The notes beneath the pieces are model-generated. The model worked only from the letters and a program-made list of their open reading frames with translations. It ran no database searches and had not been told where the DNA came from. Position numbers and translations under genes: made by a program. From the NCBI RefSeq assembly GCF_000721265.1, contig NZ_JOFZ01000015.1, positions 202,807 through 266,806 of the forward strand: DNA of 64,000 bases, read 5' to 3'. This stretch comes from Streptomyces sp. NRRL F-5126. GTDB lineage: Bacteria > Actinomycetota > Actinomycetes > Streptomycetales > Streptomycetaceae. This document shows positions 51,510-60,748 of the stretch, one piece after another. How positions within the stretch are numbered: the first letter of the stretch is position 1; the number at the start of each line of letters is the position of its first letter.

Positions 51510-53464
51510 GAGACCCCCTCGATGACGCGGACGTGGTGGTCGTAGGGGAAGACCAGCGACGGCGCGTCGAGGTCGATGCGGTCCGTGCGGTCGCCGCGCT
51601 TGCCGGTCAGCGGGTCGGCGGGGTGCAGCGCCACGTCGTCGACGAGTGCCACGCCGGGCACGCGCTGCAGCACCGAGAAGACCTCGCCCGACTGGACGGG
51701 GCGGCCGAAGGGCCAGCCCTTGCCGTCGACGCCGCCGGTGAGCGGGTCGAGGTGGCGGTAGAGCGCGTCGAGGGCCTGACGCCTGACGCGGTCGACGTCC
51801 GCGCCGCGGAAGGCGTGCAGCGTGGTGACGACGGTGACGCCCTGGTAGTAGGGCGGGCCCACCGCGAGCCGGGTGCCGATCAGGCGGCGCTCGTCGAGGT
51901 AGCCGGTGATCCGCTCCAGCAGCCGGTCGGCCGGGACGAGCTGCTCGAAGCGCAGCCTGCCGCCGGGGTCGGGCACCGCACGCGGCACGACGAGGACGCG
52001 CACCGCGTAGGCGCCGTGCTCCTCGGGCTCGCCCTCGATGCAGGTGATGCGGGCGGTCTCGGGCGCGGCGTGCCGGGCGAGCTGCTCGTAGTCGCGCAGG
52101 GTGACGGCCCGGTCCTGGGCGCGCAGCGTCAGCGGCGCGCGCGCCTTGGCCTCCTCGACCGTCTCGCCGTCCACACCGCCGTGTGCGGCCTCGCGGTTGA
52201 TGACCTCGGTGACGTACGGCACCGAGTCGCGCAGCGTCCGTATGACGCCGCGGGCGACGTTGCCGGTGCGGCCGCCGCCCGTGCGGTAGCGGCGTGCCCG
52301 TATCACGGCGCCCTTGGCCGGCACCGCACCGTAGTTGCGCAGTGTGCCGTCGGCCTCGCGCACGGCGGGTCCGAAGGCGATCTCGCCGGTGGCCGGGTCC
52401 AGGGTGATGTGGCGGTCCTTCGGCCCTGACGCGGCGAAGTGCTGGACGACCTGCCAGTCGGTCCAGCCGTCGTACTCGGCGACCTGGAGCAGCAGCGGCG
52501 GCACGTCGCCGACGACGGGGGCATGCGCGAGCCGCAGGCGCTGGCCGGGCAGGCCCGTGGACTCGCCGAGCGCCTCGTCGTAGACCGCGTCCGCGTGCAC
52601 GGCGGGCGCGGTGCCCCCCATGGTGAACGCCTCGGCGGAGCGCACCGTCGGCGAGGTGGTGTAGAAGGGCTGGTTGGGCCCGGGCTCGGTGACGCGGCAG
52701 CGCAGCCAGCCGCCCTCGTGGCGCCCCGCGCGCGACAGGACGTGGCCGCCGGGCACGTGCAGCACGACGTCGCCCGGCCGGTTGAGGCCACCGGTGGTGT
52801 CCTGCTCGACCTCGCACGCGACCCAGCCGTCGGCCGTCCACGCCTCCCAGGCCAGCGGGGGCTGGCGCGGGTCGACACCGACACCGTCGACGCGGCTGTC
52901 GAGCCGAAGCGCCACCGCGCAGTGCGGTACGGCCGCGCTGAGGCCGAGCAGCATGCAGTCGCCCGCGCGCGGCGACTCGGAGAAGCACAGCACGTGCTTC
53001 TCCTCGACGAGGTCCGCGCTGCGGTCGACGACGGCCTGGCCGCTGTTGTGCACCGCCAGGTGGCTCAACGTGCTGGGGACGATCGTCAGTTCACGCTCGG
53101 TCGAGAAGACGACGGACTCCTCGCCGTCGGCGCGCGCGGTGGCCGTCTGCGTCCCCAGCGGCACGGTGATGGGGTCCTCCTGCGGCGCCGACAGCCAGAA
53201 CGTCACATCGGTGCGCGCGGCGGTCGGCGGGAAGAGCGTGATCCCCACGAGGTCGAGGAAGGCCAGGTGGTTCTTCTCCGGCACGCGGTTGAGCCGGTAC
53301 ACGATCTGGTCGGCCATGTGGGCGACCGTCTCCACAAGGGTGACGCCGGGGTCGGACACGTTGTGGTCGGTCCACTCCGGGGCGCGCTGCTGGATGTAGC
53401 GCTTGGCGTCGTCGACGAACTGCTGGAAGCGCCGGTCGTCGAGGTTCGGGGAGGGCAGTGCCAT
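51506..53464 (-). CDS. Baseplate assembly protein (gpJ/Afp11-like)
   Basis: A protein of 652 residues. The N-terminus (FQQFVDDAKRYIQQRAPEWTDHNVSDPGVTLVETVAHMADQIVYRLNRVPEKNHLAFLDLVGI in pattern) is the conserved start of eCIS baseplate wedge proteins, and the C-terminal half is a gpJ-like domain (ALTLRAQDRAVTLRDYEQLA; YPRV-type GVALVDDVALHP). It forms the wedges of the baseplate around the spike. A second baseplate gene of the Afp12 type is not present in the window, so this protein may do both jobs or the partner lies elsewhere. Its ATG shares a base with the preceding stop. Confidence 0.88.
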   Translation of the reverse strand: MALPSPNLDDRRFQQFVDDAKRYIQQRAPEWTDHNVSDPGVTLVETVAHMADQIVYRLNRVPEKNHLAFLDLVGITLFPPTAARTDVTFWLSAPQEDPITVPLGTQTATARADGEESVVFSTERELTIVPSTLSHLAVHNSGQAVVDRSADLVEEKHVLCFSESPRAGDCMLLGLSAAVPHCAVALRLDSRVDGVGVDPRQPPLAWEAWTADGWVACEVEQDTTGGLNRPGDVVLHVPGGHVLSRAGRHEGGWLRCRVTEPGPNQPFYTTSPTVRSAEAFTMGGTAPAVHADAVYDEALGESTGLPGQRLRLAHAPVVGDVPPLLLQVAEYDGWTDWQVVQHFAASGPKDRHITLDPATGEIAFGPAVREADGTLRNYGAVPAKGAVIRARRYRTGGGRTGNVARGVIRTLRDSVPYVTEVINREAAHGGVDGETVEEAKARAPLTLRAQDRAVTLRDYEQLARHAAPETARITCIEGEPEEHGAYAVRVLVVPRAVPDPGGRLRFEQLVPADRLLERITGYLDERRLIGTRLAVGPPYYQGVTVVTTLHAFRGADVDRVRRQALDALYRHLDPLTGGVDGKGWPFGRPVQSGEVFSVLQRVPGVALVDDVALHPADPLTGKRGDRTDRIDLDAPSLVFPYDHHVRVIEGVS

Positions 53465-53910
53465 CAGCGGTCGCTTTCGGTGGCCGGTCCGCCGCCTTCG
53501 GGCGGTGACTCGGGATCGTCGTGTGAGGGGATGACGTAGAACGGGAAGACGAGGCTGCGCGGGTTGTTGGTGCCGCGGATCGAGTAGCGGACGTCGATGT
53601 GCAGCACCCCGGGATCGTTGCCGGGGGTCACCTCCACGTCGTGCACCTCGATGCGCGGCTCCCACCGGTCGAGACTGGTGTACACCTCGTGCTGGATGCG
53701 GCCCGCGGTGGCCTCGTTGATCGGCGCGAAGACCATGTCGTGGATGGCGCAGCCGAATTCGGGCCGCATCGGGCGCTCGCCGGGAGCGGTGGCGAGCACC
53801 AGGTGCATGGCCTCCTCCACCTCGCGCTCCCCGCTGACGAGGGCGATGCCCCCGGTCGGGCTGATGCGCATCGGGAAGGACCAGCCGGATCCTACGAATT
53901 GTTCGGGCAT
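53464..53910 (-). CDS. GPW/gp25-family baseplate protein
   Basis: A protein of 148 residues with the gp25 lysozyme-like fold signature: GEREVEEAMHLVLATAPGERPMRPEFGC. It forms the inner baseplate ring that contacts the first sheath ring. Start and stop share bases with both neighbours, giving strict translational coupling. Confidence 0.92.
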   Translation of the reverse strand: MPEQFVGSGWSFPMRISPTGGIALVSGEREVEEAMHLVLATAPGERPMRPEFGCAIHDMVFAPINEATAGRIQHEVYTSLDRWEPRIEVHDVEVTPGNDPGVLHIDVRYSIRGTNNPRSLVFPFYVIPSHDDPESPPEGGGPATESDR

Positions 53911-55811
53911 CAGACGATCGGCATTCCGTTGGCGAGGAGCACCTCGGGGCCGCCCTCGGTCACCAGGTCCATCGATACGGCTGTCAGCGTCATGTTGGGC
54001 CCGGCCATGAGCTGCATCGCGAGGCCGGCCTTGATGTTCGCCTCCATGCCGGCGGAGATGCTGAGCGCGGCGCGCGCGTTGAGCGCCATCGCCGTCGAGG
54101 TGAGGTTCATGGCGCCGCCCGACTCGAAGGTCATCGCGCCCCCTGACTTCAGGTTGATGACGCCCTTCGCGTCGAGTCTGATGTCCGCGCCGGCCTCGAC
54201 GGACACCGACCGGTTGCCCTTGATGGTGACGCCGCCCCTGCTGTCGATGGTGATCTCGGTCTTCGTCCGGTCCATGTTGATGACGAGATGGTCGTCGCCG
54301 GTGCTCAGCCGCACCCCACGCTTGCGCAGTCCGGTGCGCTGGCTGAGCAGGTCCATGCGGTTGAAATCGCGGTCCGAGATGGTGTGCCTGCTCGCCTTGC
54401 CGCTGAGCTTGTCGTGCAGCGGCACGTCGTCACGCTTCGGGTGGTCCTTGCCGTTGTAGAGCCCGCCGATGACATACGGGTGGTCGAGCGCCCCGCGGTC
54501 GAAGGCGACCAGGACCTCGTCCTTGACGTCGAGCGGCATGATGCTGCCGCCGTCCACCCCGCCGTACTGCACGACGCGGGTCCAGTCGCTGACGTACTTG
54601 TCGTCGAGCCACGGGAACTCCAGCTTCACCCGGCCCTGCTTGAGCGGGTCCTTGGTGTCCGTGACGAGCGCGTTCGCGACGGACGGCAGGCGCGGCGCGG
54701 CGCTCGTGCCGCCCGAGGCAAGACCGTAGAGGGACCGCCACTGCCGGCCGCTGACGGTCACCAGCGTCTCGTAGGGCCGCCCCGACGCGAAGACGTGCCG
54801 TGCGCCGGTCACGGTGTACTTGCCCTCGAACGGGTCGCCGACGTCCTTGAGCGTCACGGCGGTGTCGGGCCGCAGCTTCGGGTTGCCGCGCACGGTGACC
54901 TCGAGCTCGGCGAACGACGAGGTCACGTCGTCGGCCAGCGACTTCGCCGCCCGCTCGACGCGTCCGATCTTGTCGTACGGGGTCGACGTCTCGACCAGCG
55001 GGGCCAGCTTGAAGCCGGCCCCGGCCTTGCCGGGTGTCGTGCCGATCTTGAAGCCGTCGTTGCTGGATGACTGGGCGGTTGACTTCAGGGTCTGCTTCGC
55101 GTCGACGTTCCAGCCGCGCGCCCGCACATCGCGGACCTGATCGGCGGAGGTCACGCCGGCCCGGCAGCGCTTCACGTCGTGGCCGGCCTGGAGGATCAGC
55201 GGGCTCTTGTCGCTCGGCGTCGACTCGGGAGGCGCGCCCGAGGCGTCCTCGCGGGCGACGAACTGGAACTTGCCGTGCGGGTCCAGGTAGAACAGCTTGT
55301 CGTTCTCGTCGGCGAGCCGGGCGATGAAGTCCCAGTCGGTCACGTTGTCCTGGGTGACGAAGTCGTAGGCGGCGCCGGTCGACTCGATCTTGCCCTTGGG
55401 TATCCCGTGGTCGCCCAGGATGTCCCGGACTATCTGGGTGGCGGTCATGTCGGGGAAGCCGAACACCCGGCGCCTGCGCAGCAGGCGGTGGCCGAGGTCG
55501 TAGCCGCGCACGACGGTGAACGTGCCCTTGCCGTCGTAGTCCGTCTCCAGCGCGGTGACCTCGCCGGTGAGCAGCGGGTCGTGGGCACCCTTGCCGTCCG
55601 AGACGGGCGACAGCACGGCCTTCGAGCCGATCTTGATGCCGCCGAGCTTGAGCACCTTCCTGTGCTGGTCGCGGAAGACGAGCTCGAAGGCGCCCGGTAC
55701 CCCGGCGCCCAGGTCGACCCACGCGCCGACGAGTTGCTCGGCGACCTTCTTCGGCAGCTTGGACCCGCCTATGTGGACGTCGATGACGCTGGAGAACGCG
55801 AGCTGGGGCAT
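53910..55811 (-). CDS. VgrG-like spike protein (Afp8 type)
   Basis: A protein of 633 residues. The gp27-like N-terminus contains ITALETDYDG-like TALETDYDGKGTFTVVRGYDLGHRL, YDFVTQDNVTDWDFIARLADEN; the OB-fold region has DTKDPLKQGRVKLEFPWLDDKYVSDWTRV. The C-terminal 100 residues are a beta-helix-like needle (TIDSRGGVTIKGNRSVSVEAG). It is the central spike trimer. No PAAR tip gene is seen nearby, so the tip may be this protein itself or encoded elsewhere. Confidence 0.9.
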   Translation of the reverse strand: MPQLAFSSVIDVHIGGSKLPKKVAEQLVGAWVDLGAGVPGAFELVFRDQHRKVLKLGGIKIGSKAVLSPVSDGKGAHDPLLTGEVTALETDYDGKGTFTVVRGYDLGHRLLRRRRVFGFPDMTATQIVRDILGDHGIPKGKIESTGAAYDFVTQDNVTDWDFIARLADENDKLFYLDPHGKFQFVAREDASGAPPESTPSDKSPLILQAGHDVKRCRAGVTSADQVRDVRARGWNVDAKQTLKSTAQSSSNDGFKIGTTPGKAGAGFKLAPLVETSTPYDKIGRVERAAKSLADDVTSSFAELEVTVRGNPKLRPDTAVTLKDVGDPFEGKYTVTGARHVFASGRPYETLVTVSGRQWRSLYGLASGGTSAAPRLPSVANALVTDTKDPLKQGRVKLEFPWLDDKYVSDWTRVVQYGGVDGGSIMPLDVKDEVLVAFDRGALDHPYVIGGLYNGKDHPKRDDVPLHDKLSGKASRHTISDRDFNRMDLLSQRTGLRKRGVRLSTGDDHLVINMDRTKTEITIDSRGGVTIKGNRSVSVEAGADIRLDAKGVINLKSGGAMTFESGGAMNLTSTAMALNARAALSISAGMEANIKAGLAMQLMAGPNMTLTAVSMDLVTEGGPEVLLANGMPIV

Positions 55812-56572
55812 CAGGCGGTGACCTCTTCGACTGCGGGCAGCATGAGCTCGGTGCCCGGTGTGAGCTGCGCCGGGTCGTCGATGCCGTTGGCGTCGGCGAT
55901 CGCGCGCCAGACGGTGGCGTCCCCGTACTCCCGCCAGGCGAGCGACTGGAGGGTGTCGCCCGCGACGAGGCGGTGCACGCGGCGGGCGGTGAGCGCACCG
56001 GACGTCGGGTTCTGCCCCAGCGTATCGGAAGGGATCTCGTGCAACTGCATCTGGCAGGTGGCCCGGATCGGCATGCCCGTGGTGCCGAAGAGCGTGTACG
56101 TCGCCTCGACGGAAGCGACGTACGCGTGGAACCTGGCGGTCTTGAACGAGCCCCACTGGAAGATGACCCACGGCGTGGACGGCTGCTTCGCCGCGATGCT
56201 CGCGGACGTCACCTCGCAGCAGCGGAACAGCGACTCGACCATCTTCATCACGTCGTTGCTGTCGGGGTCGTCCGACCGGTCGAAGAAGATCTCGACGGAC
56301 AGCTCGCGCGGCTCGGGCCCCATGAACTCGGGGACCACGCCGTCCCGCAGCGCGGCCGTGGGCGTGGACTGCCACTGGGCGCGGCGGCTCATCGAGAGCT
56401 GCGACGGGTTGAATTCAAAGTCGAGCGCCTTGATCAGCCCGCCCGGCGTGGTGCTGTACCCGAGCGGGGGCTCGTGGATCGCGAGGTGAGCGTGGACCAG
56501 GCTGCCCATGAGCTGGCTCAGGTGCTCGCCGGCCTTCTCCATCTTGCCCATCTTGCTGCTCTTGCCTGCCAT
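55811..56572 (-). CDS. LysM-containing tube-spike adaptor (Afp7 type)
   Basis: A protein of 253 residues. The core has the CIS tube adaptor pattern FEFNPSQLSMSRRAQW, MGPEPRELSVEIFFDRSDDP, TPWVIFQWGSF. The C-terminal LysM module (about 196-250, RVHRLVAGDTLQSLAWREYGD) is usual for this component and sits between spike and tube rather than binding wall. GGAGGGGGAG precedes the ATG at 56572. One base is shared with the spike gene. Confidence 0.9.
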   Translation of the reverse strand: MAGKSSKMGKMEKAGEHLSQLMGSLVHAHLAIHEPPLGYSTTPGGLIKALDFEFNPSQLSMSRRAQWQSTPTAALRDGVVPEFMGPEPRELSVEIFFDRSDDPDSNDVMKMVESLFRCCEVTSASIAAKQPSTPWVIFQWGSFKTARFHAYVASVEATYTLFGTTGMPIRATCQMQLHEIPSDTLGQNPTSGALTARRVHRLVAGDTLQSLAWREYGDATVWRAIADANGIDDPAQLTPGTELMLPAVEEVTA

Positions 56573-56576
56573 GGTG

Positions 56577-57014
56577 CTACTCCCCCTCCACATCGGTGAA
56601 CCCGTGATGGGTGATCTCAAGGACCTCGGTGGCGACGGACGGGTTGGCCGGGTCGAGCGACGGGCCCTGCCAGCGCACCGGCAGGACGTCGAGCAGCCCC
56701 CAGCGGGCCACCAGGGAGCCGTCCGCGCGCAGCGCGCTGATCTCGGCGGTCGGCCGCTGCACCCCGGTGGTGATGGAGGAGATCCAGGCGGCGACGCTCG
56801 CCGTTTCGGCGGTCAGGGGCCGGGTCAGGCGGATGGTGGAGAACGTCACGCGCGTGGGGAGCCTCCATACGAACCCGTTGTTGCCGCCCTCCTGGCGGTC
56901 TTCGACCTCCACCTCGGAGGACAGCCCCTCGCAGCCGTTGAAGAACCCCAGGCTCTCGCCGTCGATGGACAGGGTGAAGAAGATCGTGGATCCCGGGTCG
57001 AGATCGCTGGACAT
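56577..57014 (-). CDS. Tail tube protein, paralogue 1
   Basis: A protein of 145 residues of the T4 gp19-like tube family (FFTLSIDGESLGFFNGCEGLSSEVEV, VAAWISSITTG, GLLDVLPVRWQGPSLD). One of two tube paralogues; in related systems one forms the main tube and others cap the spike end. It lies just before the adaptor gene, which suggests the tube-initiator role. The ATG is 72 bp downstream of the VQR protein gene. Confidence 0.9.
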   Translation of the reverse strand: MSSDLDPGSTIFFTLSIDGESLGFFNGCEGLSSEVEVEDRQEGGNNGFVWRLPTRVTFSTIRLTRPLTAETASVAAWISSITTGVQRPTAEISALRADGSLVARWGLLDVLPVRWQGPSLDPANPSVATEVLEITHHGFTDVEGE

Positions 57015-57086
57015 CGGGGCGGCCTTTCGTGTGCGGTAGGGGGTTCGCCTCGGGTCGGTGGGCTCCCTGGCCACCGGTGCCTGGAG

Positions 57087-60000
57087 TCAGCGGCGCGGGT
57101 CGCGCAGTCTGCCGACGCGTTCACGGTCGAGGCGGAATTCGGTTCTCAGCAGGCGGGTCAGCGGGCCGATCAGCCGGTGCAGCAACTCGTCGACCTGCCG
57201 GTCCGTCAGCTTCGTCGGCTCGAACTCGTCCGTGGTCCTGACGCCGCGGTCGGCCTTGGCGGCCGCCTCGGCCGCCTTGACCTTGCGCTCGGACGTGGCC
57301 CGCCTGCGGGGCTGCGCGGGCTGCTGCTGCCGGGCCAGTTCGAACCCGGAGAGGCCGGAGGGCTGTGCGGCCCGCTCGGCCTGCGAGGTCACGGCCGCGG
57401 GGAGGGCGAACGCCGACTGCGCCGCATGCTCGGTGGCGGGCTGGGCATGCTTGGCCAGCATGTCCCGCTGCACCGGCAGCGCGACGGGCGGCGGCGCGGG
57501 CGCGGCCGTCATACGTACGGGCGCGTTGACGGTCCCGGCAGGCGCGGTGCCCGGCCCGGCTGTGGTGCGGGCGGGGGCGGGCGCCGATCCGCCCTGGGGC
57601 GGCCTGAGCCCGGACCGCGCCGGCCTGGCGGCCGCGCGCTGCACGGGCGTTGCCGGTGTTCCGCCCGGTGCCGGGGCCGGGCCGCCGCCCTGTACGGGAC
57701 CGCTGCCGGGCGCCGCGGAACGTGCGGCATGCGCCGCGAGAGCGGGCGGCAGCCACGCGTACGGGTCGGGCGCGGACAGCGCCGCCGACGCGGACGGCGC
57801 CGCGGAGGCGGGCAGGCCTGGCGGCAGCGGCGGGGCGGCGAGGGCGGAGGCGGCCCCGGGCGCGGCGCCGCGTGTGGCCGTGGCCCGTCCGGGCGCGGCC
57901 GGGGCGGTGAGGCGCTGGACGACCTGCGCGCCACCCGGTCCGCCGGTCCCACCGGCCGACGGCGCGGAAGGCGCCGCAGGCGCCGCGAGACGCTGGACCG
58001 CCGGGCCGCTCGCGGGGCGCGCCGGCGCGATGGGAGCGCCTCCGGGAGACGCGGGGCCGCCGCCGGCGGCCGGGCGCCCGGGCGCGGCGGGCGGCACGGC
58101 AGGTGCACGGCCTGCGGGGGCGGCGGTCCCGGCCGGTGCGGCGACCCCGCCGCTCGCGGGCGCGGCGGCGCGGCGCTGCACCGGGGTGCCGCCGGCGCCG
58201 GGACGGGACGTGCGGCCCGGCTGCGGGGCGGGCGCTGCCGGTGCGGCGGCCGGCGCGGTGCGCCGGAGCGGCACGGCGGCGGGCGCGGCGGCGCGCTGCA
58301 CGGCCGGGGCCGCGGCTGCCGGGGGCAGCGCGGGCGACAGGGGCCGTGCCGAGGCCAGCGGAAGCGACGGCCGGGAGACGCTCACGGGGGCGTCGGGAGC
58401 TGTCACGGTCGGCGCGGCAAGGCCTGTGGCCGGCGCGGGCGAGGCGGCCGCCGGTGCGGCGGCGGGCGTCGCTGCGGAACCGGCCGGCAGCACCTGACCG
58501 GCCGTCGGCGCGGCGGGCGCGCCGACGGGCCGGGCGGCGACGGGCGCGGGGCGGTCCGCCCCGGGCGCGGGGGCCGCCGCGTTACGCCGTACCGGCACGA
58601 CGGGCAGCGGGGCCGGGCGAGGAGCGGCGGCGCGCTGCACGTGCACGGGAGCCGCGCTCGGCGCCGATCCGGGAGCCGGAGAGGAAGAGCCGGGCGCAGC
58701 AGGGCGCGCCGGGGCCCGGCCGGGGGCACCGGCGGGGCCGCCTGCCGAAGGCGCCCCGTCGGCCGGGGCGGTGGGCCCCGAGGCTGCCGCGGGCGCGGGG
58801 CCGGCGGGCGCAGCGGACGGGGAACCCGCGGACGGCGAACCCGCCCCCGGGGAACTCCCCTGCGGCGCCGGGGTGCTGGGTGCGGACTGCGTGCCGGTCC
58901 GCGGGCTGCCGGTCTGGCTGCGCTGCACGGGCGTGGCCGCCGGTCCACCTGGCGCCTGGGCACCGGAGCGCGGTGCGACCGGGCCCGCCGGGCCGACGGC
59001 CCCGGGCCCTGCCGGCCGCACGGGGGTGGACGCAGAGGGCGTCACGCCGCTCAGCGGTGCCCGCGCCGCCGCTCCCGCGGACGGCTCGCCCGGAGCCGAC
59101 GCGGTCGGGGCGCCGGCCGGCCGTCCCGCACCGGATCGCGCGGGCGCCGTACCGGATGGAGCGGGCGCCGCGCCGGGCGAGGCGGGGCGGGCCCCGCCGT
59201 CCTGGCCCGCGGGGGGCGGCGTGCGGCGCGCGGGCTCCGTGAGCGGCTGCGCGCGGCCGGGCGAAGCGGCCGAGCGCTGTACCGACAGCGGATTGCCGGG
59301 GGCCGCGGCGGGGCCGCGCAGCGGGACGGACGGCTTGCCGTCCCGTCCGGCGTCCGCCGTGGGCTTGCCGGTGCCTGACTGCCCCGTCTGCGACAGCGGC
59401 GCGCCCAGCAGGGGGCGGCGGCGCTGCGGCCCACCCGCCGAGGGGGCGGGCGCGGCCGGGGAGGCGGGCGCGGGCCCGGCGGAAGTCGCGGAGGGCGGCG
59501 GCGCGGCTTCGGGTCCTGACGGCGCGGAAGACGCGGGAGCCGAGGCGGCGGGCGTACCGGACACGGGCGTACCGGCGGCCGGTGCCGGGGAAGCGGGCGT
59601 CCCCGAAACGGGCGCGCCGAGCCCGCCGTGCGCCTGCGCAGGGGTGGTGCGCCGCTGGACCGGCATCTCGACGGGAGGGCCGGCCGGCCCGGACGTCCCT
59701 GTACGCAGCGGCGCGGCCTGCGGCGCCTGAGCAGAGGTGGTTGGCGCGGGTCCTGCCGAGGGACGCGAACCCGGCGCGGCGCCCGGGGCGGTGCCCGTGC
59801 GTGCGGGGGGTGCGGCCGGGGGCGCGGAACGCGGCGGTGCGGCGGGCTTGTTCGCCGCGGGGGACGGGGCGGTGGACGACGACGCCGGCGCGCGGGTCCC
59901 CGCGGCCGGTGCCGGTGCCGCCTTCGCCGCCGGCGCGTTCTGGGCCGGTTTGCGGGCCGGCGGGGTCGGCGCCGCCGGCAGGGAACGCCGCTGGACGGGG

Positions 60001-60590
60001 GTGGCCCTGGTCAGAGCCGCCGACCCGGGCCTGGGCGTGGGCGGCGGCGCCACCGGCGCCACCCTGGCACCCGATGGCCTGCTGACGGGCAGCGCGGGCC
60101 CCGGGCCGTTCGCGCCGGTGCGCGTCCACAGGGAGGCCGGGGGCTCCGGCTCCCCGGGTGCCTGGGGCACGTCCCTGGGCGCGACGGGCAGGGTCAGCGA
60201 GGGCATGTCGAGCTGCGGGGAGCCCGACGCGACCGGCGGCACCGTGAGGGCGCCGCCGACCAGCCCGCCAGGCGCGCCGTCGAGCACGGCATGCGAAAGC
60301 GTCCCGGCGAACGAGGGGTTGCGCCAGGTGGTGAGCGAGGAGCTGAACCCCGCGTCGGCGACGGGCCCGGGCGATGCGGTGGCCGCCGCGCGCTGGATGG
60401 GCGGCAGGGCGGACCAGCCCGCCGTGCCGCCCCCCGTGCGCGCGGCGTCCGCCGCGTGGGGCGTTTGTGGCGCACGCCCGCCGGCCGGCGCGGCCTGCGC
60501 CGCGCCGGCTCCTGACGTGCTTGCGCCCGTCGTGTCCGCTGTCCCGCGGGCCGCCCCTGGCCGCCCGCGCAGCCTGTCGAGGAACCCCAT
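57087..60590 (-). CDS. Ala/Pro-rich protein with repeated VQR motifs in the injection-system operon
   Basis: A protein of 1,167 residues without signal or membrane segment. About 950 central residues are low-complexity Ala, Pro, Gly, Ser and Thr. Spread through them are one PIQR and eleven VQR motifs, mostly followed by small residues (PVQRRSL, PVQRRTT, SVQRSAA, HVQRAAA, AVQRLAA, PVQRDML). The N-terminus has an ordered patch (SSLTTWRNPSFAGTLSHAVL, about 84-103). The C-terminal 45 residues form a conserved-looking helix pair (LTDRQVDELLHRLIGPLTRLL, EFRLDRERVGRLRD). It starts in the last codon of the 52-residue gene. Role unknown: scaffold, cargo adaptor or tether are possible. The frame is reliable because start, stop and both neighbours couple. 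Confidence 0.8.
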   Translation of the reverse strand: MGFLDRLRGRPGAARGTADTTGASTSGAGAAQAAPAGGRAPQTPHAADAARTGGGTAGWSALPPIQRAAATASPGPVADAGFSSSLTTWRNPSFAGTLSHAVLDGAPGGLVGGALTVPPVASGSPQLDMPSLTLPVAPRDVPQAPGEPEPPASLWTRTGANGPGPALPVSRPSGARVAPVAPPPTPRPGSAALTRATPVQRRSLPAAPTPPARKPAQNAPAAKAAPAPAAGTRAPASSSTAPSPAANKPAAPPRSAPPAAPPARTGTAPGAAPGSRPSAGPAPTTSAQAPQAAPLRTGTSGPAGPPVEMPVQRRTTPAQAHGGLGAPVSGTPASPAPAAGTPVSGTPAASAPASSAPSGPEAAPPPSATSAGPAPASPAAPAPSAGGPQRRRPLLGAPLSQTGQSGTGKPTADAGRDGKPSVPLRGPAAAPGNPLSVQRSAASPGRAQPLTEPARRTPPPAGQDGGARPASPGAAPAPSGTAPARSGAGRPAGAPTASAPGEPSAGAAARAPLSGVTPSASTPVRPAGPGAVGPAGPVAPRSGAQAPGGPAATPVQRSQTGSPRTGTQSAPSTPAPQGSSPGAGSPSAGSPSAAPAGPAPAAASGPTAPADGAPSAGGPAGAPGRAPARPAAPGSSSPAPGSAPSAAPVHVQRAAAPRPAPLPVVPVRRNAAAPAPGADRPAPVAARPVGAPAAPTAGQVLPAGSAATPAAAPAAASPAPATGLAAPTVTAPDAPVSVSRPSLPLASARPLSPALPPAAAAPAVQRAAAPAAVPLRRTAPAAAPAAPAPQPGRTSRPGAGGTPVQRRAAAPASGGVAAPAGTAAPAGRAPAVPPAAPGRPAAGGGPASPGGAPIAPARPASGPAVQRLAAPAAPSAPSAGGTGGPGGAQVVQRLTAPAAPGRATATRGAAPGAASALAAPPLPPGLPASAAPSASAALSAPDPYAWLPPALAAHAARSAAPGSGPVQGGGPAPAPGGTPATPVQRAAARPARSGLRPPQGGSAPAPARTTAGPGTAPAGTVNAPVRMTAAPAPPPVALPVQRDMLAKHAQPATEHAAQSAFALPAAVTSQAERAAQPSGLSGFELARQQQPAQPRRRATSERKVKAAEAAAKADRGVRTTDEFEPTKLTDRQVDELLHRLIGPLTRLLRTEFRLDRERVGRLRDPRR

Positions 60591-60748
60591 CAGCCCTCCG
60601 CCGAGGCTCGGTTGACGAGAGAGGCTATCTCCTGCGCGTAGCGCCGCCGGTCGCGGTGTTCGAGGTCCAGGACGTCCTCCAGGCTCCAGTGGAAGTGGTA
60701 GGCGATGTACGCGATCTCCTCATGAATGCGGTCGGTCGCGTACGTCAC
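60590..60748 (-). CDS. Small DUF6760-like protein
   Basis: A protein of 52 residues beginning with GTG (GGGGGA just upstream): TYATDRIHEEIAYIAYHFHW, then SLEDVLDLEHRDRRRYAQEI. This matches the short helical proteins encoded after the tube genes of eCIS and some phages (DUF6760, from memory). It overlaps the upstream gene by 4 nt and shares one base with the VQR gene start. It may be a tube-assembly cofactor. Confidence 0.8.
   Translation of the reverse strand: MTYATDRIHEEIAYIAYHFHWSLEDVLDLEHRDRRRYAQEIASLVNRASAEG

Noticed and set aside
56508..59378. Plus-strand open frame of 956 codons opposite the VQR gene
   Set aside because: Gly/Arg-rich product typical of antisense frames. The minus frame has coupled start and stop, recurring VQR motifs and ordered ends, so it is the real gene.
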